From the NCBI RefSeq assembly GCF_027359595.1, contig NZ_CP114783.1, positions 558,001 through 622,000 of the forward strand: a stretch of 64,000 nucleotides of DNA, in the 5' to 3' direction. This document shows positions 16,344 through 23,954 of the stretch, piece by piece (positions within the stretch are counted from its first letter, which is position 1; each line of letters starts with the position of its first letter). Below the pieces are notes generated by a model that saw nothing but the letters and a program-made list of their open reading frames with translations, made no database searches and had not been told where the DNA came from. This DNA comes from Prochlorococcus marinus str. MIT 0912 (GTDB taxonomy: Bacteria; Cyanobacteriota; Cyanobacteriia; PCC-6307; Cyanobiaceae). Position numbers and translations under genes: made by a program.

Positions 16344-16511
16344 ATGAACAACACTGAACTCACTCTTGATCAACTATCTGAAATTTCTGCAGGCACCTCT
16401 CGTCCATGGTGTGGAACATGTAGTGGTAACTTTCCTCGCATGCCTTGGATATTTGATAATAAGACTGGAAAGATCATCGTTAAGAAGCCCGGAAAGAAAT
16501 TCACCAGATAA
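16344..16511 (+). CDS. Double-glycine-type leader peptide, family B, SAG site (55 aa)
   Basis: The leader MNNTELTLDQLSEISAG ends Ala-Gly instead of Gly-Gly. The core begins TSRPWCGTCSGNF and contains the only Cys pair of family B (a CxxC), with Ser and Thr nearby, then a basic tail (KKPGKKFTR). This is the member best suited to a disulfide or lanthionine-type ring, but no lanthionine synthetase is in the window. A terminator follows at 16567. Confidence 0.75.
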   Translation: MNNTELTLDQLSEISAGTSRPWCGTCSGNFPRMPWIFDNKTGKIIVKKPGKKFTR

Positions 16512-16566
16512 AAAAAAATCGTGGAAGATCTGTACGCAGATATTAATTAGCCCGTTAATTTATTTA

Positions 16567-16592
16567 CCCTGCTTTGGCGGGGTATTTTTTTG
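16567..16592 (+). terminator. Terminator of the 16344 peptide gene
   Basis: ACCCTGC-TTTG-GCGGGGT stem followed by ATTTTTTT. Confidence 0.75.
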
Positions 16593-16602
16593 TCGGTTCT
16601 GT

Positions 16603-16929
16603 CTAATTCCTACTCAATTTCTTTTTGCCTATTTTTTTCTCATGGTTTTCAACCGTTGGAAGTATATTAGTTATTGGTCCTTCAGTCGGATATTCAATTC
16701 TTTGTTGTACTTCTTGCTCGTAAGTGGAAACTATCTCTCTAACCTCTTCACCATGCACAAATTTAATTTCACCTGTATCTACATTTGCGACTTGAAAAAG
16801 CGTGGGAGCTAATGGATCTCTTGCACCTCCAACAAATGAGAGAACTTTGCAAATTTCATCCTCACCAACTAGAACAGTGTCTCTGGATTTGACACGAAGG
16901 AATAGTGGATCCTCTTCTATTTCATGCAT
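16603..16929 (-). CDS. Conserved small protein, RPGD/FVGGSRDP family (108 aa)
   Basis: Third and most diverged paralog: DPLFLRVKSRDTVLVGEDE, FVGGARDPLAP, NVDTGEIKFVHGEEV. It has a longer Lys-rich C-terminus. Its ATG overlaps the last codons of the gene at 16922-17104, implying coupled translation. Function unknown. Confidence 0.7.
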   Translation of the reverse strand: MHEIEEDPLFLRVKSRDTVLVGEDEICKVLSFVGGARDPLAPTLFQVANVDTGEIKFVHGEEVREIVSTYEQEVQQRIEYPTEGPITNILPTVENHEKKIGKKKLSRN

Positions 16930-17104
16930 CTTTCTTTTCCTTACTCTCAAAATCACTGGCAATTGATTTCAAAATTCCAGCTATGTAGTCGGGAGGACAT
17001 TGGAGTTCTTCAAGTAAGTCATTGGCTTCGTCTTCAATAAATTCACAACTGCTGCTAATTACCCCATTTATTTGATCAGCTGTTGGTTTCCATTCTTCAG
17101 TCAT
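16922..17104 (-). CDS. Small acidic protein (60 aa)
   Basis: MTEEWKPTADQINGVISSSC, then an acidic helical part (EFIEDEANDLLEELQCPPDY) and ESKEKKDA. It precedes and overlaps the RPGD-family gene and is probably co-expressed with it. Not recognised. Confidence 0.6.
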   Translation of the reverse strand: MTEEWKPTADQINGVISSSCEFIEDEANDLLEELQCPPDYIAGILKSIASDFESKEKKDA

Positions 17105-17189
17105 AGCGATTACTAATGTTTGATTACTTACTACCAGCCAGTCGAAGTGCTGTAGTTGATTTATTCCAAAAAAATAGAAGGCTAACTGC

Positions 17190-17225
17190 CCCCTAAAAAA
17201 TCGACTGTCAACCGAGATTTAAATC
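17190..17225 (-). repeat. CGACTGTCAACCGAG motif, copy 1
   Basis: AAATCGACTGTCAACCGAG preceded by GGCTAACTGCCCCCTAA. The same 19 bases, also next to a short hairpin, occur at 21625-21645 and 48262-48285. Possible terminator-associated element or small RNA. Confidence 0.45.
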
Positions 17226-17332
17226 TACCAATCGGGATACTCTCCTTGGACTGGTTCCTCATAAAATTCACCTTTTTTGATGCCAGCAAAATATTCAATT
17301 AAAAATTCTTCCTGGTTTGTTTGGTCTTCCAA
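17225..17332 (-). CDS. Possible small acidic protein (35 aa)
   Basis: A TTG-initiated frame directly behind the stop of the secreted protein at 17334 encodes EEFLIEYFAGIKKGEFYEEP and ends GEYPDW. Composition looks coding and the spacing suggests coupling, but the start is weak. Confidence 0.35.
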   Translation of the reverse strand: MEDQTNQEEFLIEYFAGIKKGEFYEEPVQGEYPDW

Positions 17333-17333
17333 C

Positions 17334-17477
17334 TTAAGCGTCAGTTTCTTCTAATTGCTCAGTCTTAGCATCTTGATTTGATTTGTCTTTAGAACAACCC
17401 CCTTCACCCCAACCCCAAGCAAGAGATGGACCAGCAATAACTGAAAGAGCAAAAACTAATGGAATAACCTTTTTCAT
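17334..17477 (-). CDS. Small secreted protein (47 aa)
   Basis: The signal peptide MKKVIPLVFALSVIAGPSLA is followed by a short mature part, WGWGEGGCSKDKSN, and an acidic tail. Paralog of the decayed gene at 6063-6254. Periplasmic or exported; function unknown. Confidence 0.65.
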   Translation of the reverse strand: MKKVIPLVFALSVIAGPSLAWGWGEGGCSKDKSNQDAKTEQLEETDA

Positions 17478-17558
17478 TTTGAACTTAAAAGTAGTTCCAA
17501 CATCTTAAGAGCATTTTTCTGTAGCCGTTAAATACAGTTAAATCAAATTGAACATTCA

Positions 17559-17855
17559 TTAATGAGTTACTCCGCCATCAATGATGGTGATATTTGTATC
17601 AGTTGAATTAGCCCAGCGTAATTTGCTTAGTTCTTGATATTCCGAACTGTTAAAAGCATCGACCGCAGCTTGTTTTGATGGGAACTCAATAATGACACCT
17701 AATTTTCCACCTTTTCCTTCAACAGTTTCGGCTTTCATATCTTTCGCAATTACTGAACCACCTACCGATTCCACCCAAGGCTGAAAGGCTTCAACATATT
17801 CAGCAAAAGCTGGATTAGTAACCGTAGTAGTAACAAGCCAAAGCCCCTTAGTCAT
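17559..17855 (-). CDS. DUF1330-type small protein (98 aa)
   Basis: MTKGLWLVTTTVTNPAFAEY, GKLGVIIEFPSKQAAVDAF and NSSEYQELSKLRWANSTDTN match the dimeric alpha-beta barrel DUF1330 family (YxxAR.A in others). Cytosolic. The family has no firmly assigned reaction. Confidence 0.75.
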   Translation of the reverse strand: MTKGLWLVTTTVTNPAFAEYVEAFQPWVESVGGSVIAKDMKAETVEGKGGKLGVIIEFPSKQAAVDAFNSSEYQELSKLRWANSTDTNITIIDGGVTH

Positions 17856-18326
17856 GAAACAAAAAAATAATTCAAAAGAGTTTCACATACTCCATCTTCT
17901 TTGTATATGAATATCAGAGAATCCTTTAACTTCCTTTATTCCATAAAACTTTTGGATTCTGCTTTGATCTCATTCCTGACACATATCTGACACAAACAGC
18001 TGATCAGCCAAAAAATCATTAAAAAAGACAGGAGGGGAAACCTGTCTATGAGCGATCAGGGCAACAGGATTCGAACCAGTGACCTAGTGATCCTCAAGCA
18101 CTAGGTCATATAGCTTAAAAGAAAGCTGAAGATTGATTTGGAACTAACAAATAACATTAGAATGTCATATGTGTGTCACAGACCCACCCCCCAAGCGATT
18201 TCTTTTTACGACTGCAGGTAGGGGGTTGAAATATTCATCAATCCTTTACCGCTATTGCGAAGCTCTTCCCCTGTATTCGATGGAAAAGGCCAAGACAAAA
18301 CAGTGTTCTAAACAAGCACTGGAGAA
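17856..18326. other. Intergenic region holding an att-like remnant
   Basis: No gene seen. Contains the tRNA-like remnant described next and a poly-C run (CCACCCCCCAAGC). It marks the left edge of the main island. Confidence 0.5.
18018..18104 (-). repeat. Diverged tRNA 3' fragment with terminator (att remnant)
   Basis: On the minus strand: CACTAGGTCACTGGTTCGAA, TCCTGTTGCCCTGATC, then the terminator GACAGGTTTCCCCTCCTGTC with T6. It aligns over its full length with the tRNA-Pro 3' end and terminator at 50411-50493, but with many changes, including the anticodon region (TTGAGGA). An old attachment site, or one derived from another tRNA. Confidence 0.6.
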
Positions 18327-18617
18327 CTAAATAATAGGTTGTTTTTCTTTCTCTTTATTCGCTGGAGCTATAGCTTTTAGCTCTTCTTGTAGTTCATGCT
18401 CACGCTCTTCAAGTACTTTGACTCGAGCCTGATAGTTCTCCTCAAGTCTCTTACGAGAAGTCTCAATATTATCAAGCTCTTTTTGATGTTGTTTAAGTTT
18501 TAGTTCTTCTAACTGACTATCCGAGACAACATAAACAGTTCTCATAGGAGATAAGAAAGAGTCAGAGAATACAGCATCAAAAAATGACGAATACATTAGC
18601 AATCTTTCAAAGGACAT
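18327..18617 (-). CDS. Coiled-coil protein (96 aa)
   Basis: After a short hydrophobic N-terminus (LLMYSSFFDAVF), residues about 30-85 form a charged coiled coil (KQHQKELDNIETSRKRLEEN, VLEEREHELQEELKA). An internal ATG at MRTVYVVSD is an alternative start. Function unknown. Confidence 0.55.
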   Translation of the reverse strand: MSFERLLMYSSFFDAVFSDSFLSPMRTVYVVSDSQLEELKLKQHQKELDNIETSRKRLEENYQARVKVLEEREHELQEELKAIAPANKEKEKQPII

Positions 18618-18788
18618 AACTACTATGGCTCGACGCTAAGGAATTTAAAAGGATATAAACCGAAGTTTTTTATTCGGTCTCTACGAGCAAGATCGGTTGA
18701 TACTACAAATATTATTGGTATACCGATAATATCTACACTAACCAGAATCATTCAATGATGACCAAGTAACCAATTTGAGAGAAAACTA

Positions 18789-18998
18789 CTAGTCATGACA
18801 AGTTGCTCCCTTGTCCGTATAGCCACCTTCTTTACCAGGTTTTTCTACTCCTGAGTCTGTGGTTAGGCGATTAGCCCACTTTGCCTTATTAGCAAAATGT
18901 GATGATTTTAAGGCACCTATGTGATCCGATCTAAGTCCTCCAGAAACATCCTTTAGCTCATCAGTTGATAGTTCTTGATTTAGTTCTTCTTCTGACAT
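18789..18998 (-). CDS. Double-glycine-leader peptide, family A (69 aa)
   Basis: Leader MSEEELNQELSTDELKDVSGG; core starts LRSDHIGALKSSHFANKAKW and ends with GATCHD, a single Cys near the C-terminus. Head to head with the family B gene at 19186, 187 bp apart. Confidence 0.8.
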   Translation of the reverse strand: MSEEELNQELSTDELKDVSGGLRSDHIGALKSSHFANKAKWANRLTTDSGVEKPGKEGGYTDKGATCHD

Positions 18999-19185
18999 GT
19001 AATTCCTCTCTAAACTTTCTGCTTTCTAGCAGTGGTTATTGTTTCTGTCTGAGGATGGTAAAAGCTTGAAATCTCACTTGTGACTAAACTCACAGATTCA
19101 ACAGAAGTAAATCAATACCTTAGTAATTGATTGGAGAGATAGTAAGTACATCGAAGGGATTCAACTTTCACAACTATCTAAGACA
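18999..19185. promoter_or_regulatory. 187-bp bidirectional cassette with CRP-type palindrome
   Basis: Palindrome TGTGA-CTAAAC-TCACA at 19079-19094; AGATAGT/ACTATCT inverted repeat before the family B ATG; CTGCT/AGCAG hairpin on the family A side. Confidence 0.7.
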
Positions 19186-19404
19186 ATGAACAACACTGAA
19201 CTCACTCTTGATCAACTATCTGAAGTTTCAGGTGGGGGTGTTTTTGCCAAACTTGATGGTTTTAAACAAGTCATTCACCCTCAATTTAAGAAACTAAATA
19301 TATGGACAAGTGGAGGTACAACAAGTGTTTGGACTACAGGTCCAGTAACTGGTTTTCAAAAAGATGTCGTAAAAAACTTTATACTTGAAGTACCAATGTG
19401 CTGA
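19186..19404 (+). CDS. Double-glycine-leader peptide, family B, chimeric core (72 aa)
   Basis: Leader MNNTELTLDQLSEVSGG. The first core half, GVFAKLDGFKQVIHPQF, matches 36221-36418; the second half, NIWTSGGTTSVWTTGPVT and VVKNFILEVPMC, matches 20347-20574. The core is thus a recombinant of two others. It is rich in Thr and Ser with a single C-terminal Cys. A long terminator hairpin follows. Confidence 0.8.
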   Translation: MNNTELTLDQLSEVSGGGVFAKLDGFKQVIHPQFKKLNIWTSGGTTSVWTTGPVTGFQKDVVKNFILEVPMC

Positions 19405-19460
19405 TATTTAGACGTCAAGAAGGAGAGGAATAAAGCTATCTGTGGTAGACGATACCAAAA

Positions 19461-19502
19461 GATAATATTAAAGGGGTCTGAAAAGGCTCCTTTAATATTA
19501 TC
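19461..19502. terminator. Long palindromic terminator between convergent genes
   Basis: GATAATATTAAAGG on the left pairs with CCTTTAATATTATC on the right around a GGTCTGAAAAGGCTC loop region; T-rich on both sides. Confidence 0.7.
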
Positions 19503-19530
19503 TTTATAGATCTGCTAACAAAAAAGAGAT

Positions 19531-19755
19531 TTAAGGTTGTTGTTCTTGACCAACTAAATTATTTGCTTTGCCTCCTCCTTTACGAAACCGATTTCTTAAA
19601 GATTTAAATTTCCCTCTAAAAGTTGCTCCATCAACAGTCCACCAACCCTTATTTGCTTTTGGCTTAAATTGACTACCACCAAAATCAACAACACCGCCAG
19701 AAACATCTTTTAGATCATCTGCTGATAGCTCTTGATTCATTTCTTCTTCTGACAT
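19531..19755 (-). CDS. Double-glycine-leader peptide, family A (74 aa)
   Basis: Leader MSEEEMNQELSADDLKDVSGG; core VVDFGGSQFKPKANKGWW and RGKFKSLRNRFRKGG, nearly the same as 1049-1309 but with a different tail (NNLVGQEQQP). Strongly basic, no Cys. Divergent from 19943. Confidence 0.8.
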   Translation of the reverse strand: MSEEEMNQELSADDLKDVSGGVVDFGGSQFKPKANKGWWTVDGATFRGKFKSLRNRFRKGGGKANNLVGQEQQP

Positions 19756-19942
19756 GTGATTTTTCTCTATGGTCTTTACTTTCTAGCAGTGGTTATTGTT
19801 TCTGTCTGAGGATGGTAAAACCTTGAAATATCACTTGTGACTAACCTCACAGATTCAACAGAAGTAAATCAATACCTTAGTAATTGATTGGAGAGATAGT
19901 AAGTACATCGAAGGGAAACGACCCTCACAACTATCTAAGACA
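19756..19942. promoter_or_regulatory. 187-bp bidirectional cassette with CRP-type palindrome
   Basis: Palindrome TGTGA-CTAACC-TCACA at 19836-19851. The inner hairpin reads AGGGAAACGACCCT. The family A side has the weaker GAGAAAAATC before ATG. Confidence 0.7.
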
Positions 19943-20158
19943 ATGAACAACACTGAAGTCACTCTTGATCAATTAGCTGAAATCGCTGGTGGACCTCATT
20001 ACACTACTTGGAACGGATACGTTAATTTCAAAAAAACAAATCCTCAATGGCAAGAGATTTGTGACGCTGGTGGCTCAGTCAAATCATTCACAACTGGTGC
20101 GGGAGGTGATAGCTTTAAGCAACAACAATACGCACTTAGAAGTGAAAATCGTTTTTGA
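19943..20158 (+). CDS. Double-glycine-leader peptide, family B (71 aa)
   Basis: Leader MNNTEVTLDQLAEIAGG; core begins PHYTTWNGYVNFKKTNPQW and contains GGSVKSFTTGAGGDSF, loosely like the TSGGTTSVWTTGP block of its neighbours. One Cys. Terminator at 20197. Confidence 0.8.
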   Translation: MNNTEVTLDQLAEIAGGPHYTTWNGYVNFKKTNPQWQEICDAGGSVKSFTTGAGGDSFKQQQYALRSENRF

Positions 20159-20196
20159 TTACATTGATAATTAATTGATTAATCAATCAAATCATC

Positions 20197-20228
20197 TAAA
20201 GGCACTCATTCATTGGGTGCTTTTTCCT
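20197..20228 (+). terminator. Terminator of the 19943 gene
   Basis: AAAGGCACTCATTCATTGGGTGCTTT followed by TTCC. Confidence 0.6.
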
Positions 20229-20239
20229 TGCTCACTTCA

Positions 20240-20346
20240 TGTGACCAAACTCACAGATTAAGCAGAAGTAGATCAACACCTCAATCATTAATTGGAGAGA
20301 TAGTAAGTACATCGAAGGGATTCAACTTTCACAACTATCTAAGACA
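20240..20346 (+). promoter_or_regulatory. Family B upstream cassette
   Basis: Palindrome TGTGA-CCAAAC-TCACA at 20240-20255 and the AGATAGT/ACTATCT inverted repeat. No divergent partner; tandem behind the previous terminator. Confidence 0.65.
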
Positions 20347-20574
20347 ATGAACAACACTGAACTCACTCTTGATCAACTATCTGAAGTTGCTGGTGGACGT
20401 TGGGCGGATATACGCGATCACAACTACGGCAAGTTCATGCAAACCAGAAGATTTAATAGAAAACCCAATATTTGGACAAGTGGAGGTACTACAAGTGTTT
20501 GGACTACAGGTCCAGTAACTAGTTTTCAAAAAGATGTCGTAAAAAACTTTATGCTTGAAGTACCAATGTGCTGA
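20347..20574 (+). CDS. Double-glycine-leader peptide, family B (75 aa)
   Basis: Leader MNNTELTLDQLSEVAGG; core begins RWADIRDHNYGKFMQTRRF and ends with the WTSGGTTSVWTTGPVT and EVPMC block shared with 19186-19404. Single C-terminal Cys. Third family B gene in a row on this strand. Confidence 0.8.
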   Translation: MNNTELTLDQLSEVAGGRWADIRDHNYGKFMQTRRFNRKPNIWTSGGTTSVWTTGPVTSFQKDVVKNFMLEVPMC

Positions 20575-20640
20575 TATTTAGACGCTCAAGAAGGAGAGGA
20601 ATAAAGCTATTTGTTGTAGAAGATACCCAAAAGATATTAT

Positions 20641-20672
20641 TTAAAGGGGTCTGAAAAGGCTCCTTTTTGCTT
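20641..20672 (+). terminator. Terminator of the 20347 gene
   Basis: AAAGGGGTCTGAAAAGGCTCCTTTTTGC; same hairpin design as at 19461 and 42329. Confidence 0.65.
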
Positions 20673-20680
20673 CCACTAAT

Positions 20681-20815
20681 GCTGTTTATCTGGCGTTGGA
20701 TACTAAGAAAACCAGAATTAACAGATATAGAAGTTATTGCTGGAGTTGGAAAAAAATCGCTGATATTTATGGCGTAAGTCCTACTACTGTTAGGCGGTAG
20801 TCTATGGCCTAGAAA
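20681..20815 (+). pseudogene. Decayed mini-HTH gene
   Basis: Encodes LDTKKTRINRYRSYCWSWKK and IADIYGVSPTTVRR, then TAG where the intact gene has Trp (RRWSMA). The start is out of frame with the body. Confidence 0.6.
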
Positions 20816-20933
20816 GTTTATGGATAGCCTTATCAGACTTTTTTAAAATTTTTAGAGCCTCTTTTCTTGATGTACAAGCATCCGCCTTGGCTTGAAGTTT
20901 TAAAAGTTTGGCGTGTTGTTTCTCTAAGTTCAT
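20802..20933 (-). CDS. Small basic helical protein (43 aa)
   Basis: MNLEKQHAKLLKLQAKADAC and LKILKKSDKAIHKL give an amphipathic, Lys-rich helix. ATG start. Its end overlaps the decayed HTH copy on the other strand. Not recognised. Confidence 0.4.
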   Translation of the reverse strand: MNLEKQHAKLLKLQAKADACTSRKEALKILKKSDKAIHKLSRP

Positions 20934-21087
20934 CCAACATTGGATAAAAACGAAGAAAGCAAACTAACAGCTTTAGGTCCTAACCGAGGGAAGCTGACTC
21001 GTAAGGTTCTCTAATTCGTATATTTTGAGCTTTGCAATAGAAAACCCCCACGATGGAGGGTTAACTAAAAATTGTGTGAGGAAATTA

Positions 21088-21185
21088 TCGAAGAGACAAG
21101 GTTGAACATTCCAGCCCTTCGATGCAATAAAAATAAAAAGGATTGATTTAAAACTGCTGTTCGGTTCAGGTAGGGCTTTCCAATC
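21088..21185 (+). ncRNA. Candidate small RNA or repeat, copy 2
   Basis: GAGACAAGGTTGAACATTCC at the start and TGTTCGGTTCAGGTAGGGCT at the end match the copy at 2800-2895, with different sequence between. Lies in a 340-bp stretch without genes. Conservation of the ends only suggests an RNA with functional terminal segments. Confidence 0.4.
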
Positions 21186-21280
21186 TTTTCTTTAGCTCAT
21201 TGCCTTCTCAACATTTTCCTCTTTAAAGAACATCATTAATTTAAAAACTGTGGTGTAATAAATTTTTCTAATTTTAATTA

Positions 21281-21583
21281 ATGCAAACTTACGTAGTTCA
21301 TTGGCAGTTTCCTAATCAAGAAGCACATATAAAAGGCTGTGATGCATTTGCTGAATATCTTGAAGGCGGTGCTGAATATGACAAATTTGAAGGTTTCGAG
21401 GTCGTCCTTAGAGTTGTAAATCCTGAAGGTGCTAACGGATGGGAAATCGTTAAAGCCTCAGATCACAAAGCCGTTTGGAAATCTTGTCATCCATGGTGTG
21501 CTGGATTTGGAGTTGATATTGAAGTGGTTCCAGTACTTACAGATAGTGAGTTTCTAGAGGTTCACAACGAGATCAAGTCGTAA
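21281..21583 (+). CDS. DUF3303-type protein (100 aa)
   Basis: MQTYVVHWQFPNQEAHIKGC, EYLEGG, GFEVVLRVVNPEG and SCHPWCAGFGVDIEVVPVL match the small alpha-beta DUF3303 family. Two paralogs are at 49658-49963 and 59000-59296. Cytosolic; function unknown. A terminator hairpin with the CGACTGTCAACCGAG motif follows. Confidence 0.75.
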   Translation: MQTYVVHWQFPNQEAHIKGCDAFAEYLEGGAEYDKFEGFEVVLRVVNPEGANGWEIVKASDHKAVWKSCHPWCAGFGVDIEVVPVLTDSEFLEVHNEIKS

Positions 21584-21601
21584 AACTTTCTTGCCGAATA
21601 A

Positions 21602-21650
21602 AAAGGGGGGCAGTTAGCCCCCTAATAAATCGACTGTCAACCGAGCTTTT
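21602..21650 (+). terminator. Terminator plus CGACTGTCAACCGAG motif, copy 2
   Basis: GGGGGGCAGTTAGCCCCCT hairpin, then AATAAATCGACTGTCAACCG. The motif beyond the hairpin is conserved in the other two copies. Confidence 0.55.
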
Positions 21651-21679
21651 AGTTTACAAGCAACAGTCATCCAAAAGAC

Positions 21680-22312
21680 TTAAGGGATTACAGCAACCCA
21701 AGAGAAAGCAAGTCCTATTCCTATCCAAATTCCTGCAAATAAATTGCGACCATTCAATCCAAACTTATCAATAATTGATTGAGTAGATTGTGTGACCAGT
21801 AAAAGTAAGAATAGTTGTGCAAGAAGAAGGCCTAAAAAGTAACCAATCAGCGGTGTAGGTTCTGCTCCAACGATAGTGCTTCCAAGTAAGTAGCCATGTA
21901 ATGAAAACATCGGCAAAAGCCATTTAGTGCTCACAAGATTCAGAATAATTAAGCCCTCTACAGCCAAAGTTAGAGAGACAAGTGCTTCGGCCCAAGGAGC
22001 TAGTAAATCAGGTAAGGGCTGTAGTTGTACTAGTGCACTTCCTCCTAATCCAACAGCTAAAAGTGGGAGAATCCATTTTATGGATCTCTTTAATCCCACC
22101 AGAGCAATTCCTAACATAAAAAGCAAATGATCAGGTCCAAGTAATGGATGACCGATACCACTAAAAAGAGCTTGCCATGCTGAAAGATCAGTACTCTCTC
22201 CCATTCCAAAAGGATGATGAGCTAAAGCTGTGTTAGATAAAAAGGTAAGTAATAAAAATAATGGAGTTAAAACTGCAAGAGAAAACTTGCGCACCAAAAA
22301 GTGAAACCTCAT
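21680..22312 (-). CDS. HupE/UreJ-type metal transporter under B12 control (210 aa)
   Basis: An N-terminal signal-like segment ends ALAHHPFG. The HupE/UreJ_2 signature HPLLGPDHLLFMLGIALVG follows near residues 54-72, then about six membrane helices. The HHPFGMG and GHPLLGPDH histidines probably bind Ni2+ or Co2+. Family members import nickel or cobalt for hydrogenase, urease or cobalamin. A cobalamin riboswitch lies directly upstream, so cobalt uptake for B12 synthesis is the most likely role here (inference). A GAGG Shine-Dalgarno lies 8 bases before the ATG. Confidence 0.85.
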   Translation of the reverse strand: MRFHFLVRKFSLAVLTPLFLLLTFLSNTALAHHPFGMGESTDLSAWQALFSGIGHPLLGPDHLLFMLGIALVGLKRSIKWILPLLAVGLGGSALVQLQPLPDLLAPWAEALVSLTLAVEGLIILNLVSTKWLLPMFSLHGYLLGSTIVGAEPTPLIGYFLGLLLAQLFLLLLVTQSTQSIIDKFGLNGRNLFAGIWIGIGLAFSWVAVIP

Positions 22313-22316
22313 AAGT

Positions 22317-22470
22317 CGATCCTCGTCGAATAGTAAATAAGGCGGGCATTCTGACTGGTATCGAAGAAGATCGATACATCACAGTTGCGGGACAGCAGTG
22401 GATTCGCACCACTTTTCCCCATTACTTCAAATAGCTGATCACTATTCGAACCTCAGAAATAATTTAACCC
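22317..22470 (-). promoter_or_regulatory. Cobalamin riboswitch upstream of hupE
   Basis: The minus strand has the B12-box core GGTGCGAATCCACTGCTGTC then CCGCAACTGTGA, and ends with AGTCAGAATGCCCGCC, all highly characteristic. The flanking CGAATAGT (upstream arm) can pair with ACTATTCG directly next to the GAGG ribosome-binding site, suggesting translational control by sequestering that site. Confidence 0.9.
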
Positions 22471-22557
22471 GCGAGTGCCAAACATAATTAGAACGTAATA
22501 GCACCGTTACACCTAAATCCGTTAAATTCCCTTAGATCCCTTTATCTCAGGTAGTTC

Positions 22558-22710
22558 ATGGACGCAGTATGGATGCAAGAAAAAATTGGCACCTCGTATG
22601 AGTGTGCAAGACATAGATCAATTGAAATGTTCGAAGTCGGTTTACTTAGCAGAACACCAATAAAATCTGGTAACAAAGGAAGACCTAAGTTTTTATATGG
22701 ACCTCCCTAA
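22558..22710 (+). CDS. Small hypothetical protein (50 aa)
   Basis: MDAVWMQEKIGTSYECARHR, MFEVGLLSRTPIKSGNKGRP and FLYGPP. The K-x-G-R-P ending recalls a short DNA-binding wing, but it is too short to assign. It ends next to a C9 tract (22726-22734). Confidence 0.45.
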   Translation: MDAVWMQEKIGTSYECARHRSIEMFEVGLLSRTPIKSGNKGRPKFLYGPP

Positions 22711-22757
22711 TCATTTTCCCTACATCCCCCCCCCTTATAAATTGAGGTTTAATACAT

Positions 22758-23954
22758 TTATTTAGAAGAATCACTCCTTTCGATCAGTCTTGCAGTTAGA
22801 GGATCAAATCGATATCTAGTAATAGTTCCATCCTTGATCCTTTCAACAGCTGTTTCAATTGATTGAAGAGGAACCATAAACCATTCTTGTGGAGAATATG
22901 GTTTTCCGAATCTATCTGGAATCTGAATATCTAATTTCGCTAATCCAAAAATCTTCTGAATAAGATGTTCCAGTTTTTTAGGTTTTATATTAAAAAGCTT
23001 ATAACTTGCAACAACTTCTACCTCTGCCATTAGAAAAGTAGGGTCATCTTTAGCATTAGAAATTCTCTTTTTAATAGTGCTTGTTGTTACTCCTATTTTA
23101 TGGTACAGCTCACGATTCTCGACAATAGCAGGATGATTTGACATGCTCCTCAAGACATAAATTGTCCCACTTTCTTTATCTCCTTTCTCAGGCTGACTAG
23201 CAAAAAGTGGGCCTAAGGTCGTATTAGTAATTTGTCTTGCACCATCGTCCATCGATAAAGCACGTTGCAATGAACGCATTAACATTCTGCTCTCAGTGCC
23301 ATTGTCAAAAATTATGTAAAGACGAGCATCACTTGTTCCATATTCTTGCATAAATGTTTTTCCTACATTCGCAATATATGTTTTCTGACCACCAAGAATA
23401 AAAAAATCACCTACATTTATCTCAGGTCTTTTGCTTAAACGAACTGTTTCTCTAATACCTTGATCAAGTTCGGATTTGACTTTTTCGAATATTGGTTTGA
23501 ACTTTGCAAAATTAGAACATGATTCACGCTTAGCTATCTCCTCCGCGATACGCCTCTCTTCACTTGAACGAACATGTCTTAATTGATTTATGCCGTCCAA
23601 TACTTTATCAATACCTAATTTGGTAATTAAAGTTTGATCATCAACTTTCTCATTCAAATCAGAATCCTGACTTATAACTGATTTAGTCAATAAGCCTTGA
23701 TGATCAAGTGGTTCTAAGAGAGATAAGTAATCATTTAATTGCCGTATTCTTTGAAGGCGAACAGAAAACAAACGTTCAAAAATATCTCTTCCTTCTTCAT
23801 TAATTGGAACTCGATTATATTCATTGTAGAAATTCTGAATCTCTTTAAATCCTGCAATCACATGATCTTCAAGAGAGGTAAGAGAAGGCTGAGGTTTGCT
23901 TTCAACTTTTATATCCAGCGCAGCTAAAAGTTCCTCGTCAGTTAATTCAGGCAT
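22758..23954 (-). CDS. GIY-YIG nuclease of the restriction-type operon (398 aa)
   Basis: The N-terminal half is helical (linker to partners). About residues 263-365 hold a GIY-YIG/T5orf172-type nuclease: GTIYVLRSMSNHP, LYHKIGVTTSTIKKRISNA, then LEHLIQKIFG and GKPYSPQEWFMV. Start at the ATG of MPELTDEELL, overlapping the end of the helicase gene by 8 bases; a nearby upstream ATG is possible. It is the last gene of a three-gene operon and likely supplies DNA cleavage for the complex. Confidence 0.8.
   Translation of the reverse strand: MPELTDEELLAALDIKVESKPQPSLTSLEDHVIAGFKEIQNFYNEYNRVPINEEGRDIFERLFSVRLQRIRQLNDYLSLLEPLDHQGLLTKSVISQDSDLNEKVDDQTLITKLGIDKVLDGINQLRHVRSSEERRIAEEIAKRESCSNFAKFKPIFEKVKSELDQGIRETVRLSKRPEINVGDFFILGGQKTYIANVGKTFMQEYGTSDARLYIIFDNGTESRMLMRSLQRALSMDDGARQITNTTLGPLFASQPEKGDKESGTIYVLRSMSNHPAIVENRELYHKIGVTTSTIKKRISNAKDDPTFLMAEVEVVASYKLFNIKPKKLEHLIQKIFGLAKLDIQIPDRFGKPYSPQEWFMVPLQSIETAVERIKDGTITRYRFDPLTARLIERSDSSK

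Noticed and set aside
16366..16812. 148-codon plus-strand frame
   Set aside because: Shadow: it overlaps the family B peptide at 16344 in another frame and the antisense of the RPGD-family gene.
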